A DNA stretch of 64,000 nt from Arctopsyche grandis (lineage: Eukaryota > Arthropoda > Insecta > Trichoptera > Hydropsychidae), in assembly GCF_051622035.1 (NCBI RefSeq), contig NC_135358.1, forward strand, positions 23,998,501 to 24,062,500. The letters run 5' to 3'. The notes beneath the pieces were generated by a model. That model saw only the letters and a program-made list of their open reading frames with translations. It was not told the DNA's origin and searched no databases. This document shows positions 12,352-24,600 of the stretch, piece after piece. A program made the position numbers and the translations under genes. Within the stretch, counting starts at the first letter, position 1; every line of letters begins with the position of its first letter.

Positions 12352-12434
12352 GATTGTCTGTGGACAATCGTCACTTGACAAAAATATGACGCCTAAAGCC
12401 ACTTCTATTAGTATAAAATTTCTCTGGTCGAAAG

Positions 12435-13253
12435 GTATGTCACAGTGAAACGTAATAATTGGTTTTTGATCGTGAAGCACTAGCCTCACTACTAAACAAG
12501 TACTATATATTTTTTTAATTCAACTGTGTAGTACAGTGGTCGGTAAATTCTAATAATTCAACATAGCCAAATATCAACAGTGCAACGATTGAGATTTCGA
12601 GAGCCAATTTTTTAAAACTTAAACTATGTATATATGTAGGTACACTGTTTATTAACTTAATAAACTTTAATTAAAGTTTTAAGTCTTAATTAAACTATAG
12701 GTACACTGAATCAAACTTGATATCATACTTAATAATAATCTTATTTGTTGATAAAAATTAAATTATAAGTAAGGTATCCATAAAATTAAATCATGACAAT
12801 GACTAACAAACACTTAGTGTGAACAATGGCCTTACATATCTTTGGAAAGTTTGGGTAAGTCAAGTTTGAATGTTTTTTTATTACATACCTCCTTTACGTT
12901 TCACTTACGATTACAATTCAGGAAAAAGTTTGCCTCTTATCCGATCGTTTTCATACTTTGCTATATTGCTCATTTTGGTCATCAATATAAGTAAATGGAG
13001 CCTCCGCCATTACGATAGAGATAAAATATCGTATAAGAAGCATTTCAGGTCTGAAGATTTTTAATCTCGGTGACAGTTGGTAGTCATTAATTGTATACAT
13101 AGATGGCGGTAGTAAAAAAAAAATATTGGTGATTTTATTCAAAATAATAATTTTATATACAAATTATACAAGAGGTATGTTTTTAAAAAACTTTTTTTTA
13201 ATACACAGGGTTTTTTAATTTTAGGCACGATTCCAGGTTCTCATCAACAGATG
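12435..13253. other. Intergenic, AT-rich
   Basis: About 800 bp of AT-rich DNA. The short ORFs have biased composition and no domain. No repeat boundary was identified. Confidence 0.4.
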
Positions 13254-13403
13254 TTGGCGGACAAGTTTCATTTGCCCACAATAAAATGGTTCACTATCGT
13301 CGATTACTATTGGCCTACAAAGCAAGAGAGCAAAAAAAAGGTTGACAATTCTAATCGATAATAGTGAACCATTTTTTGTGGGCAAAATAAACTTGTCCGC
13401 CAA
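13254..13403. repeat. Inverted duplication of hAT-derived sequence
   Basis: The left arm 13254-13305 and right arm 13353-13403 are near-perfect inverted copies about 50 bp long, sharing AGTGAACCATTTT, GTGGGCAAA and AACTTGTCCGCCAA on opposite strands, with a 47-bp spacer. The right arm is continuous with the hAT transposase remnant to its right, so the left arm is a small inverted duplication. A transcript would fold into a long hairpin. Confidence 0.8.
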
Positions 13404-13535
13404 TCTCTGCTCATCAATAAGAAGACTTCTGAATTTACTCTCGATAAGGTTCATGCTCGAAAAAGATTGTTCGCATGAATATGTAGAATCAAAAAGGGAA
13501 AGAACAGCAAACGCTAATTTTTTCAAGTTTACTGT
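13365..13535 (-). pseudogene. hAT transposase C-terminal remnant
   Basis: The minus strand encodes LAFAVLSLFDSTYSCEQSFS followed by SMNLIESKFRSLLIDEQRLA. This matches the hAT dimerisation (hATC) signature of SxxER/CEQxFSxM, I-SK-RS-L-DE, of the kind seen in GTF2IRD2/ZBED-like transposases. Only this domain survives. The N-terminal DDE core and BED finger are absent, and the frame runs directly into microsatellite DNA upstream. It is an old fragment, not a functional gene. Confidence 0.75.
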
Positions 13536-14244
13536 AGTAGAAAACGTGTATGTACGTATGTATGTATGTATGTATATATGTATGCTCAAAAACTCACCAA
13601 TACCCAATGTATGCAGATCCGAGACATAGTGTTTCTATCCTTGTCTCTTTCTCATGTTTAGGTCAAATTGAGGAGAGGCAATCCAATACGCCAAATGCGT
13701 ACGTTTTTATAAGTTTTATTTATGTAAATAAAAAAATACAAAATATTGAATGAAAAAAAGTTTAATTTAAAGTTAATGTTTAGCATCAGCTCCCTTTTCA
13801 TGTGGGACTCTGTATTAGTACTCTAGAGATATTAAAAAATAACCCACTACGAAAAAAATGGAAAAAATTACATTTTAAAAATCGGAGCTCTGTTTTTTAA
13901 TTGACTCGACAGCTCTGAATCTCACGATAAATAATTCGATTCACATTTGTCAATAAATATTTTAAAATACAAATTTCAAGTAGCATTAATTTTAGAATTT
14001 TAAATGTATCTTTTGAACAAACAAACTGTCAAAATTCACAGTTAATGTGACTTTTTTAAAAGTGGGCCTCATTAAACGCTGGGCCTCATTAACCTCAGGT
14101 AGCCTTTTATTATTTTTAATACGATTTGAAGTTAAAAAAAATGTTTAGAATTACTGTAAATAACCAAGCGATATCCATAAATGTTTGATAACGATCATGC
14201 ATTAGCTACATATGTATGTACATACATACACAAGTACATAAATA

Positions 14245-14281
<37 letters not shown>

Positions 14282-14551
14282 GTAGTACATAATTTTCTAT
14301 CATGCTTCGGCAAGTACTGGTTGTGTGTTGATAGAGTGAACACAAACGCATTTACCTGTATAGAACACGGTTCATATTTCACTTGTCTATCTATCGATTA
14401 TCAATTATGTTTGTTGATGATTCTATTCAGTATTCCTTTACATCAGTTAAGTGCTTTTCCACGTTCGAATTACACGTGTTTATTGGTCACGTAAGCATAA
14501 AGTAATTTGACATGTTATTGAGCTCTTGTTTTGAAGAAGGTGTGTGATAAA
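13536..14551. other. Intergenic with TATG/TA microsatellites
   Basis: This stretch lies between the hAT remnant and MITE copy 4. It contains a (TATG)n run at 13552-13582 and a TA tract at about 14241-14276, otherwise AT-rich sequence. It may hold regulatory DNA of the gene starting at 14731, but no element could be named. Confidence 0.4.
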
Positions 14552-14653
14552 TAGTCACCGGAGCCTGAGGGGGCCGTGTATTGTTCAAAGGTTGTAAATG
14601 CATTGTTAAAGGTTTGCCGAACAATGAATAGCACTGTGACTATCCTACCTCTA
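14552..14653 (+). mobile_element. 102-bp MITE, copy 4, near a gene start
   Basis: Starts TAGTCACCGGAG and ends CCTACCTCTA, 102 bp, with a perfect 8-bp duplication GTGATAAA at 14544-14551 and 14654-14661. It ends 77 bp before the start codon of the 362-aa protein gene, so it sits in that gene's promoter, 5' UTR or a leader intron. Confidence 0.93.
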
Positions 14654-14730
14654 GTGATAAAGGACTTTTAAGATTCGGTGAGATAGGACTATTATATCTT
14701 TAGGGAATAATGGTGATGAGCAAGAATACC

Positions 14731-17700
14731 ATGGGTTGTGTCCCTAGTGACACAGCACAGTCTCCTGTAGTTCTTCAAGAAAACTCTAAAGCTGGTAGAT
14801 TTTATGTGAGTGTATTTTAATATATAATATTTAAAAACATATCGAATTTTTGACTATGAACAAAAATATTTTTTTTGCATTCCAAATTTTTATATGATTA
14901 ACGTTCTGGTGTAAATTTAATGTATGACCTTGACATTGAATTTGATTGATATATTATCGTTAAATTGAAAAGGCTTCCTTATGATAAAATCTTCATAAAT
15001 ATCACTATTATACATACATATATATGTATCTATGTATATATGTATGTATGCATGCAAAAACGACGCTTAATGAATGGAAAGTTCAAAGCTTACATTAGTC
15101 GATTTATCGATTAGTTTCTTCATTGCTTTGCAAACTTTTAGTTACAGTGCATTTTTTATATGGTAGATAATTAAATATTAATTAATAATTACGAGTAAAT
15201 ACACCATGTCAATTAAAAATACGTAGATAATTAAATATTAATTAATAATTACGAGAACATACACCATGCCAATTAAAATACTTGACTAATGATCTACATA
15301 CGAATGAGCCATTATATACATATACTAGATCATTAGTCAAATAAAGTAAAAAGTAATGAGGATCAATTTTTTATTCATAAATGAGCTTTTGAACGTACAT
15401 TTCGTGTAAGTACATATTTGAAAAGTCATTACATTACGAATTGAAAAAAGGAAACGAGCAATTTTGTAAATTTACGATCGAAACTTTTTATTGACAAAGC
15501 CATCAAGCTCTAAATATGAACTTTTTTTTAAATAAATCAATACTATCAATTCTTGAAAGGGTAGATGGTTAATTTTAATCAGTGCTGTTTTCTAGTTTTC
15601 GAAAAATTAGACAGAGTTGAATTTCAATAACTTTTTAACTCTTAATAATGTGTGTTCATGTTTTTTTTACATATTTATATGCTACACGAGTTTTATTTAA
15701 GAATATGCGTCAGGTCAAAAATTAAATGTTATTTTAGTGACGTAAAGGGCATTCGATGAAGAATGTTTATTTATAAAGGCTTTTTCATTACATTGAGGAT
15801 TTAATGAAAAAGGTTTTTAAGATCGTAAAAAAAACGATCTGCACTAACACATAGGCACTTCAAAGCTTTTTTTGGAAGAAATTGACTTTAAATATGAAGA
15901 TTTGCTGTTACATGCTGAAATATGATAGTTTACTTGAAGCAAAGTTCTTAATTGATTTTTAAAGTGCTTTGATGACATACAAATATTCCTTAATGAAGTC
16001 GATAAGAATGATCTCGAACTCAATGATAAACAATGATTTGTATAGGCTTCTTAAGAATGTCGTTCTTAACAGACATAATGAACCACCACATATGTACATA
16101 TAATAATCTCAACGCACGACTCCAAGGAAATTGTACACAATTTTGAAAATGTACGAGGAATGGAAGAATTTTTGTCTCTTAATAAAATTTATCTTATTAT
16201 TCACGAAAAATACAGTTTTCAAATGAAAATACCCACTGACCAGAAATATCTTAATAGTCAGGTTTTGGTTGATTTTGACCCGCAGCCAATAAAAGGTTGT
16301 CGACACCCGAATTAAAACATAGCAAGAACTAATATTTCGTAAATTATTACTATCTACTTATTTGATTAAATTTTATTGTGTATTTATTACTAGAACGAAA
16401 CAATTGTACAAGCTTTCACGCGTTTGGATGCATCGATAACTGAAATAGAAAGGGATTCTCCGGCGGCCAAACTTGCAGGACTTTTGCCATTGATGCAAAA
16501 CTACCAAGAGGTTGTTTTTCTATGTATGTAATTAATAATATTTTTAATCAAAATAAAAAAATTTTATTCCAATAAAATATTTCAGGATATAAGAGGAAGT
16601 GAAGAAATAGGATTACTTCCCAATAGTGTTGAAGAAACTAGCGATGATGCCATTATGCAAGTACGATATTTTTACTTATAAGATACATATATGGTATTTT
16701 TTGTTTCATGCACATTATAGTATTTGGAATTCTTATGTGAATTTTATATTTTGACAAACTTAAGGTGATAATAGATTTGAAACTTTCGCGCAATCCACAA
16801 TTTGTAGCAGAACATGAAGAGTTTGTGGCTAATATTAATCGTCAGGTAAAATTATCTTATATCTAAGTTTCAATTTATTTTTTTTAAGTTTATAATTCAT
16901 AAAAATGAATATAAAAACTAGTGTTTCTTTTTATTATAATTAGGCTATGCGTAAACTAAACAAATCACTGACGGAAGTAAAGTTCAATGAAATTAAAGAT
17001 ACTAAAGCAAAACTAGAAGATGAAATTTCCAGATTGCAATTTCTGTATAAAGAGCAAGATTTACTATTAGGTGAGTATTTTATATATGCATTAAAATCGA
17101 ATGATTCTAATGACTGAATCCAGATGAAATACTGAATAATGATCAAACATTTACTTGTTAGCCTTTCATCATCCCATTTTGATCCACAAAACTTCATCCA
17201 AACCACATGCTCATAAAGCTTTTTTTGTTTCTTTTACATCTACTTAGAAAAAGTTTTGGGTGCTCAATATGGAAGTACAGCAGAGAGGAATTTGGAAGCT
17301 GAATTATCGAGAGCTAGAGCTCTCAGAGACACATTAGCAGCAGGAGCACGCGCGTGGAGAGCTGCTGCTGCTGCTGCTGTCAAAGCAAATTCGTTATCAT
17401 CTGCTGCTGTACTATCCTGGCAACTTATATCACAGACAAAGTAAGTAATATATTTAAATAACTGGATATTTGATATAGACTAGCTGCTAGATTTCTTGAC
17501 TATGTTGATTTTTTTCTAGAAAAACTGATGTGGCAGAACGGGTGCGTTTGGGTATTGACACTAGAGATTCTCTAGTAAAAGGTGCTAGAGAGATTCGTAC
17601 TGCGCAAGCTGCCCTGCCTGATGTTTCTTTTCCTCATTGTACCGCCAGACAGTTACAGGCCTTGGCATTAACACTTGATTATATGTTCACTGACATGTAT

Positions 17701-18897
17701 ACCGATGAAAGGTATTGATATTATAATCAATATTTTAATTAAAGATAGAATTATCATATTTAGGATAAGATAGAATTATCATATTTTTCGGAATCAATGT
17801 TGAAAATGTAGGACAATTTTACGAAAAATATATTGAATCTGTCACAAAAATTAAGATATATAAATTGACGCTAGAAGGAGACAGTCGATCTGGATTTAAA
17901 AAAAACGAATGAATTTATCGATGTCATGACCTTTCTACTGGTAAACATTCGTTTATCAGTTAGCTACACTTTGGCTTTTATATGTATTTACATATGTATG
18001 TATCAGTGCCGGTTTTAGGGGAGGCCTAGGTCGGGCAGCGCCCGAGGGCACCAAATAAGTTAGGGCGCCGAACGAGGCGCCAAAGACGCTTTAAAATTTA
18101 AAATTAGAGCGCCAAAAGCCATTCAAAATTTTAGATTAGAGCAACAAAGGCGAAAGTTCTTTCTAAGGGTGTTTAGAAAAAATTGCCCGAGGGCGCCATC
18201 GGGTGTAAGGCCGGCACTGGCATGTATGTATGTAGGTTTTCTGTTAATTTTGGTAAATCGCGACATATTTACGCATGATTTTTTCGAAAATCTTGTCATG
18301 TTTTCAAAATTAGATGGCCGATACACAAAAAACCCAAAAAATAAGGGTTTCTCGTTAAAAAGGGCCAAAAGTATTGTCAGGCTATTTATGACCAAAATAA
18401 TACATAGTAGTTACAAGGATTACTTTCATACTGTTGATATTCCTAGCAATATCGTTTTCAATTTTTGCAAAATTACCAGACAAACACTAAAATTTCGTCC
18501 CCAGACACCCTTAAGAGAGGACATGTCCCAGAAAATCCCTACGTCTGGTAACACTACGAAAGTTACAATAGTTCATTTCGATCACTTTTTCAGATACAAA
18601 CATGCTAGTCGTGTGTTTTCTGGATTCAGCGAACGAACTTTACAACTAGCATCGTGGATTACAGAGGTTATTGTTGTATGATAATTTAAAGTAATCAATC
18701 TCAATTGATATAATGTAATGCAAGTGTTAATTTTGTTTTAGATATTAAAAACAAGTTTAGACAAGGATCTTGATGAGATTGATACGAATGTAAACCAATT
18801 AGCGAGCAATTTGCGGGGAATAAGAGTTAATCTTATAGATGAAAAGGGTTTTTCAGACGTGCTCTACAAATTTCCACAAGCTTTATTGAAAAGTTAA
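14731..18897 (+). CDS. Uncharacterised 362-aa coiled-coil protein with MGC N-terminus, 9 exons
   Basis: Coding exons: 14731-14805, 16394-16510, 16586-16660, 16765-16845, 16944-17070, 17248-17440, 17520-17711, 18594-18666, 18742-18897. Every junction is GT/AG and the frame is continuous, so this is a real gene. I chose the ATG at 14731 because it sits in ACCATGG and yields MGCVPSD, a plausible N-myristoylation/palmitoylation signal; in-frame ATGs at 14710 and 14716 would mask it. After a short variable N-terminus comes LAGLLPLMQNYQE, an acidic stretch, then a predicted coiled coil (EISRLQFLYKEQDLLLEKVL; AELSRARALRDTLAAGARAW). The second half is helical, with LTLDYMFTDMYTDERYKHAS and FSERTLQLASWITE, ending FPQALLKS. 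No catalytic motif, membrane segment or signal peptide is visible. I do not recognise the family. A peripheral-membrane or complex-scaffold role is inference from the N-terminus and coiled coil. Confidence 0.85.
15163..15340. repeat. 60-bp tandem duplication plus 15-bp perfect inverted repeat (intron 1)
   Basis: Two adjacent copies with an exact 60-bp period begin GTAGATAATTAAATATTAAT at 15163 and 15223. They are followed at once by TTGACTAATGATCTA (15282-15296) and its perfect inverted copy (15326-15340), with a 29-bp loop. The class is unknown; it may be a degenerate MITE end. Confidence 0.75.
18004..18219. mobile_element. hAT-type MITE, 216 bp (intron 7)
   Basis: Terminal inverted repeats are CAGTGCCGGTTTTA at the left and CAGTGCCGGCCTTA at the right on the opposite strand. 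The flanks GTATGTAT (17996-18003) and GCATGTAT (18220-18227) match at 7 of 8 bases, as expected for a slightly aged 8-bp duplication. The interior carries GC-rich direct and inverted GGCGCC/GAGGGC motifs and no ORF. It lies between coding exons 7 and 8 of the 362-aa gene. Confidence 0.88.
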
Positions 18898-21649
18898 TTT
18901 GTTATTTTTATATAGAAGACGTTGTGTGTTTATAATATATGTATACATATTGTATATAAGTATGAATAATAGCTACAATACACTATCACATATTATGTGT
19001 GATGATAATGTAGTTAAGATTCAAGTGATATAGTTTTGCAGAATATTTTTTTTCATACGGGATTAAATTTGTAAGATATTTAATAAAAACTGTGTCGTAC
19101 GAAATGTAACATTTATTTAAGAAAAAGCACAAATATATTATTGTATATAATAATGATAACTCACATAGACATTTGAGATGTAATGTTTTTGGCTACAAAT
19201 TATTACTGTGCTCTCGTTCGATATACAAAACACTTAGAATAATATTTTCATGGAGAAAAATAATTCCTCGGACACAGACATGACATATCCTAAAAAAATC
19301 ACTTATAATTACGAATATATATGGGACGCATTTTGATTATGTTTATTCAGTACATTGTATTGTTTTTTTTTATTACTTAATAATAAAATGAGCTATACAT
19401 ACAAATATATGAAAAAGTTGATAAATTTTTGGGACGTTCAATTTGTAAATAACAATTTAACATACATGTGAATATACATGTATATATGTATTATGTATAT
19501 TAATTGAAACTGAACGTGTGCTACCACATTTATTCTGACTGCAACTAAGATCATATTTTTATGAATCAAGATCGAAAAATAATACATAATGTTGCTGAAT
19601 AATCAAATGTAAGATTGTTACATATACATATGTAATATGAATATTATTTACTCTACATTATTTCACAACACTTAACTAGCTAAATATCAATAAAAAATAA
19701 CTTAAATGACAACTTTTAAAAAAGTTGTGATGAAATAAAATCATTAACGCATCATACTGTTAAATCCTTCAATTCGGAGGTTTTAAGTAATAATAGTTTT
19801 ATTTAATTTCGCAAAAACTTAAAAAAGTGATAAATAACAATTAATTTATATTCAAAGATCAACAAATGATTCATTCTTCACAAATAACACCAAACACATA
19901 TTTTTTTTAAAGACAACAATAAATAAGAAAAATTCATACGTATATAAATATAGATATGTATAGTGTTAAAATACTTTCCATTATTTTTCCATAATCAAAT
20001 ATATAACACAGCAATACTAGATATTTTCAAGATAATATTGTCATTCTGTACCTTTTAAAAAGTTACAACCTTAGGTTCATTAAGGGCTTACATTAAGAGT
20101 CTACAAACATTCGCAGCAATCAAAAATATTAATTTTTTATCGATCTTATTGAGTCAATTTTTTAAATAATATTTAAACTTATATGTGAAAATTCAAGAAA
20201 CAAGAACCTATAGAGCTTTTTGATGTCAGTATAAGGGGCGATGATCAAATTTGAAACAAATCATACATACATACCAGTGGCGTGGCGTGAAAATCTCTCT
20301 GTTTTTTGTCGCACAGTCTTACTTACGTGTGCGCGAGTAGGATACAAGGAGACACGGTATGACGTAACATAGTCCTTTAATATATTACTCGCATACACGT
20401 AAATAAGGCTGAGTAACAAAAACAAGGAGATTTTCACGGCACACCACTGATAGTACATATGTGCATATTGTAATATGTAAAGTCCTATATTTTCTTATTC
20501 ATATGAACCTCATATTTAAGTACGAATATTTTACGTATATATTTACAAGATTCATGCGAAAAATTACCAAAAATGTACAAAAAAGAAAACATAATTGTAT
20601 TTCTAATCAAATTCATATTTTTAATTGCTACAATAACATTTTTGTAATATTTTCTTATTATTTTATTTAAACATGTAGGTATCTATTTACAAGCATTTTT
20701 AAGCAAGTAGAAAATTCACGAAATCCTCAGTATATATTTACGCGATAATTTAGTAAAAATTATATATTTTAAAATAGTAAAGCCCTCGAGGCAAGTCAAT
20801 TAGACTCGATTTAAGTACATGTAATATATAATAGTATAGAATTAATTGAATAATTCCAATTTTGAGGAGGTCTGCTAGTATAAAGCTTATCATATCCATT
20901 TATTTTAACATTTTATATGTGTGTGTGTGGTCCAAATATATATAATATAACATTGAAAAATGAAATATAACGAATTTCAGAATATTGAGAAATTTGGTAA
21001 TAAACCAATACAAAATTCAAGTAATAAAGTATCAATCGAAACACAATTTAAAAAATCAGCAACTTATATGATATGTGGTAGCTTATATTTTATACTGATA
21101 TGTGAAAAAACTACACATATATTTATTCAAAATTATTAAACACACTTTATAATGAATATTTTTTTTACATGAACACCTACAATAAAATTGTTACGGAGAT
21201 ATTATAACGATGTTTGTATTTATGTATGTTAGGATCGATTTGCCTTTACTTTCATCCCCTCATCACTCAGATTTTTATTTAATTACCACAACTCTCATTT
21301 TATATGCGGCTTAAAACACTTGAGAATTCTTTCGTTTCACTACCCAGTTCAGTTTTTGCCTTTTTTTTAAGTAAAGGCTTCTTTTCACACTTTGAATTTG
21401 TTTTCATACAGAAATACATATGTATGTTTAAATAATAGCGTTCGTTTGGATAAGACTTTACCCAAAAATATTAATTTTGTTTTAAATTACGGTAGTTGCT
21501 GTAAAAATATTATTGTAAATAGAACTTTTGTGTTTTACATTATTTTACGATATGGCTGGCTTGGGATAGGAGAGATTCAGTTGTGCCATATTTATCAAAT
21601 ATATTCACAATCAGGATAATTCCTCACGGGCTTTTTCCACACATAAAAA
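18898..21649. other. Intergenic: convergent 3' flanks
   Basis: 2.75 kb of AT-rich DNA lies between the stops of the 362-aa gene (+) and the THSD7-type gene (-). An AATAAAAACTG signal near 19081 could terminate the former. Apart from the hAT MITE at 20275 no gene or repeat was recognised; short ORFs here are low-complexity. Confidence 0.5.
20275..20449. mobile_element. hAT-type MITE, 175 bp
   Basis: It has 23-bp terminal inverted repeats. The left begins CAGTGGCGTGGCGTGAAAAT and the right, on the opposite strand, begins CAGTGGTGTGCCGTGAAAAT; both continue CTC. The flanks ATACATAC and ATAGTACA do not match well, so the duplication has decayed. There is no ORF. Confidence 0.85.
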
Positions 21650-24600
21650 TTATACTTTGTGTATTGTACGTTGTTTGTGACATCTGAAAGTACAAAAAAA
21701 TGTTGAGACTATTAATAATAATGAAATATAAAATTAGGTATATACATATATGTATGTATATATTTTTTTGAGTATACTTTTCCACAGTGAAAGTTAAGTT
21801 AGACTAGTAATTTATATTCATAGCACATATAGAATATGATGTAATCAGATGATCTTAATGGATATTCAAAATTAGATATTATCGGAGTTTTCTTACCGTA
21901 CAGTTAAATATAGAACCATCAACATGATGACTAGCGATGCTGATGCAATCCCAATAGCAAGAGCAGTATGTTCATCTGTCATTCTTTTCCCTGAAAATAT
22001 TTTTTTTTTTTTATAATCAATTTAAATAAAATCACCATGATGGATAAGATAGTTAAAAAATAAACCTGTGAAAAGAAGATAAGTTTTTTCAGGTTGATCA
22101 TCATTGTGGATGTAATAATCATCTTGGTCCTGATCCTGAGACGGAGTGGGCTCGTCATAAGCACTCCATTCTGACATATCTCTGTTTAATTCCGATTCAG
22201 TTACATTACAATTGGCATATTCGAACACTTCATATCTGAAAAATACCAACATAATTTTATAATAAAATCTAAAAACTAACACAACACTTTGATTTATGAT
22301 TTAATCTTACTTGAATACTGGTCCCTGAGGACACGGAGGACCCGGAGGTTTAAAAGAAACCCTCTTTCGATATCGAACACCTTCAGTGTCACAGGAAGAC
22401 CAATGACTCCATGGCGAATGACGACAATCATCATAGCAATCTACGAAGCACGACACCTAGTAACATTGTATAAAATTAAGTCTTAATTCTTAAATATTGC
22501 ATCATGCTATTTTAAACTTCATTGTTTAATTACTTCAGCTGGAGCATGTTTCAGTACTGCTATTTGATTGGCACAATGTATTAGAGGTACTTCAGCACCG
22601 TCTGGTTGTCTAGCACAACTGACGTTTCTACGACTAGTTCCGAAACCACAAGCAGCTCCAGCAATAAGTTCACCCTGAAAAATGATCACATACATATATT
22701 AATTCAAAATTCTCACTAAATTTATATTATAAAAGCTTATGTGATACTCACATCCAATTTGCAGCGAGGGAAGTGGGACTTTTTCAATGCATAGCAAGGA
22801 GTTAGGGGGCATGAAACTTGCTGAAGTATTTCTGTTGGACATGGTCTTCCTGTCGAGGACGCTGGTGTGATTATATTCCTAAATATATAATCGTTTTTAA
22901 TGTGTCAATGATTATAATATGTATTATAATTTTCAAATTTGTAATACATACCTGCTTCTGGTAATATAATTTTCGTCTGTAGGATGGGCTCCGCATTTAC
23001 ATTGTGAAAAGCTCCAAATAGACCATTCTGAAACTTCGCAATCTATTGGACAATCCACATAGCAGAATTTGTCTGTAGGCTCTACTGGTCGTGTTGTAGG
23101 CTATTGAAAACAATTATGCATTTAATTTTGTTGTTTACTGTAAAATACAAAATTTAAATTGTTGGAACAATTTTGTATTTTGTAAAAAATAAAATCAATA
23201 AAACCGGGCCCTGATTAAGTAGGCAATAAGAAGGAAGGAATATTTATTTGTAATTTTCAAAAGAGATGAGAACATTAAAATAAATAAATAAATAAGAGTG
23301 AGAAGAACATTGTAATAAAGACTGTAAACATTACTATGTACATTGTTTACCTTTTTTTACAAGTTTTTTATTAGTAGTAATAATATACCTACATACATAA
23401 ATACATCTACCTTATTTTAATCACATTTCATATAATATTTTGCCTACAATGTAGAAAACTTACATCACACATTGATGTTGGAACTTGTCGACCATCACTC
23501 CTTTCGCAATAAATTTCCCTTTGTTGCATTCCTTCTCCGCATGGAGATCCTCCTATAATAAAATATAAATTTTCAGTAAAATATTTTAACGTCATAGCAT
23601 TCACATAAATATGAGCAAAACCTAAAGGCAAGCAGTCTCCCCATGGAGCGATTTTCCATATGTGCCTGAAACATGTCCTGTTGAGTATGCATGGTTGAGC
23701 TTGCAATAAAGGAGGACATCTTTGAGCAGCTTGAGCACGTGCTGCACCTCGTAATAAGGCACGTGTGCGATCACGCTGCTCGTGCGAATCGCAACGCTGT
23801 AAAATATCATAGATATCAGTATATCTTTTAAATTTATAAACAAAAAAATAAATAAAACCAATTGAAACTAACCTGTGAGCATTGACTCCATTCACTCCAT
23901 TGGCTAACGACACATTCTCCGGGACAAGGCAAATGACAAGCATTGAAATCAGCTGGTTTAAGTAACGGGTCACACAATGCATCGGCTACTACACCTCCAG
24001 TAGCAACTTCCACACACCTGAAGATAATAAAAATGAAATAAAAAAACAAAAAAAACAAAATTAATACACATAATTCAAGACAAAACTTCAATCACCTGAC
24101 TGTTCTGTATTGATCTCCTGAGCCGCATCCACGATTTCGATAACGAGGTACGAGATGACAATCGCTCCAACCTCCAGCTAACCAAGTGAACTGTTCGCAA
24201 GATCTGGAGCATACCTAGTAACAAAATTATTATTTAATACTTTAATCTATAGTAACAATTATTTGGCCTACAACAGTATCAAAAACTCATACTTTAGTCT
24301 GAGCTGTAATTCCACAGGGTCGGCCTCCAGCAGAAGCATTCACCAATATGTTTCTGGATACAATAAAATCATATAAATCGTTTGTAGTTATGATTTCAAA
24401 TTAAAGAAGACATTATAAATACCTTGTACGAGTCTGTAGTCCAATTCCACATGGAGCTCCTACACAAGGACCCCAAGCACTCCATCGGCTCATACGACAA
24501 TCTACGGGACAAGCTAACCAGCAAGGTTCTCGTACAAGTCCTCGCAATGCAGTTTCTTCTTCTGTATAAAAATCGTATTGTAAGTAGGTTAAGCTTCATT

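Larger units (their letters stand above)
12124..12434. mobile_element. Inverted-repeat element enclosing a TATA box and small ORF
   Basis: The left end contains CCAGAGAAATATAATAATAA then TAGAAG. The right end read on the opposite strand contains CCAGAGAAATTTTATACTAA then TAGAAG. These are about 40-bp imperfect terminal inverted repeats, both with a CGA-containing block outside. The 230-bp interior is less AT-rich and carries a TATA box at 12204-12210, a 31-codon ORF, and just after its stop a 7-bp hairpin GATTGTC-TGTG-GACAATC. No clear flanking duplication was found. It may be a MITE or a small gene trapped between repeat arms. Confidence 0.6.

Noticed and set aside
18169..18681. 170-codon ORF overlapping intron 7 and exon 8 of the unknown gene
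   Set aside because: It runs through a hAT MITE and crosses a good CAG acceptor. Only the part after 18593 continues the spliced frame of the gene.
22321..22400. Glycine/proline-rich stretch that looked like a separate small gene
   Set aside because: It is part of a THSD7 exon (22456-22311) with correct phases on both sides.
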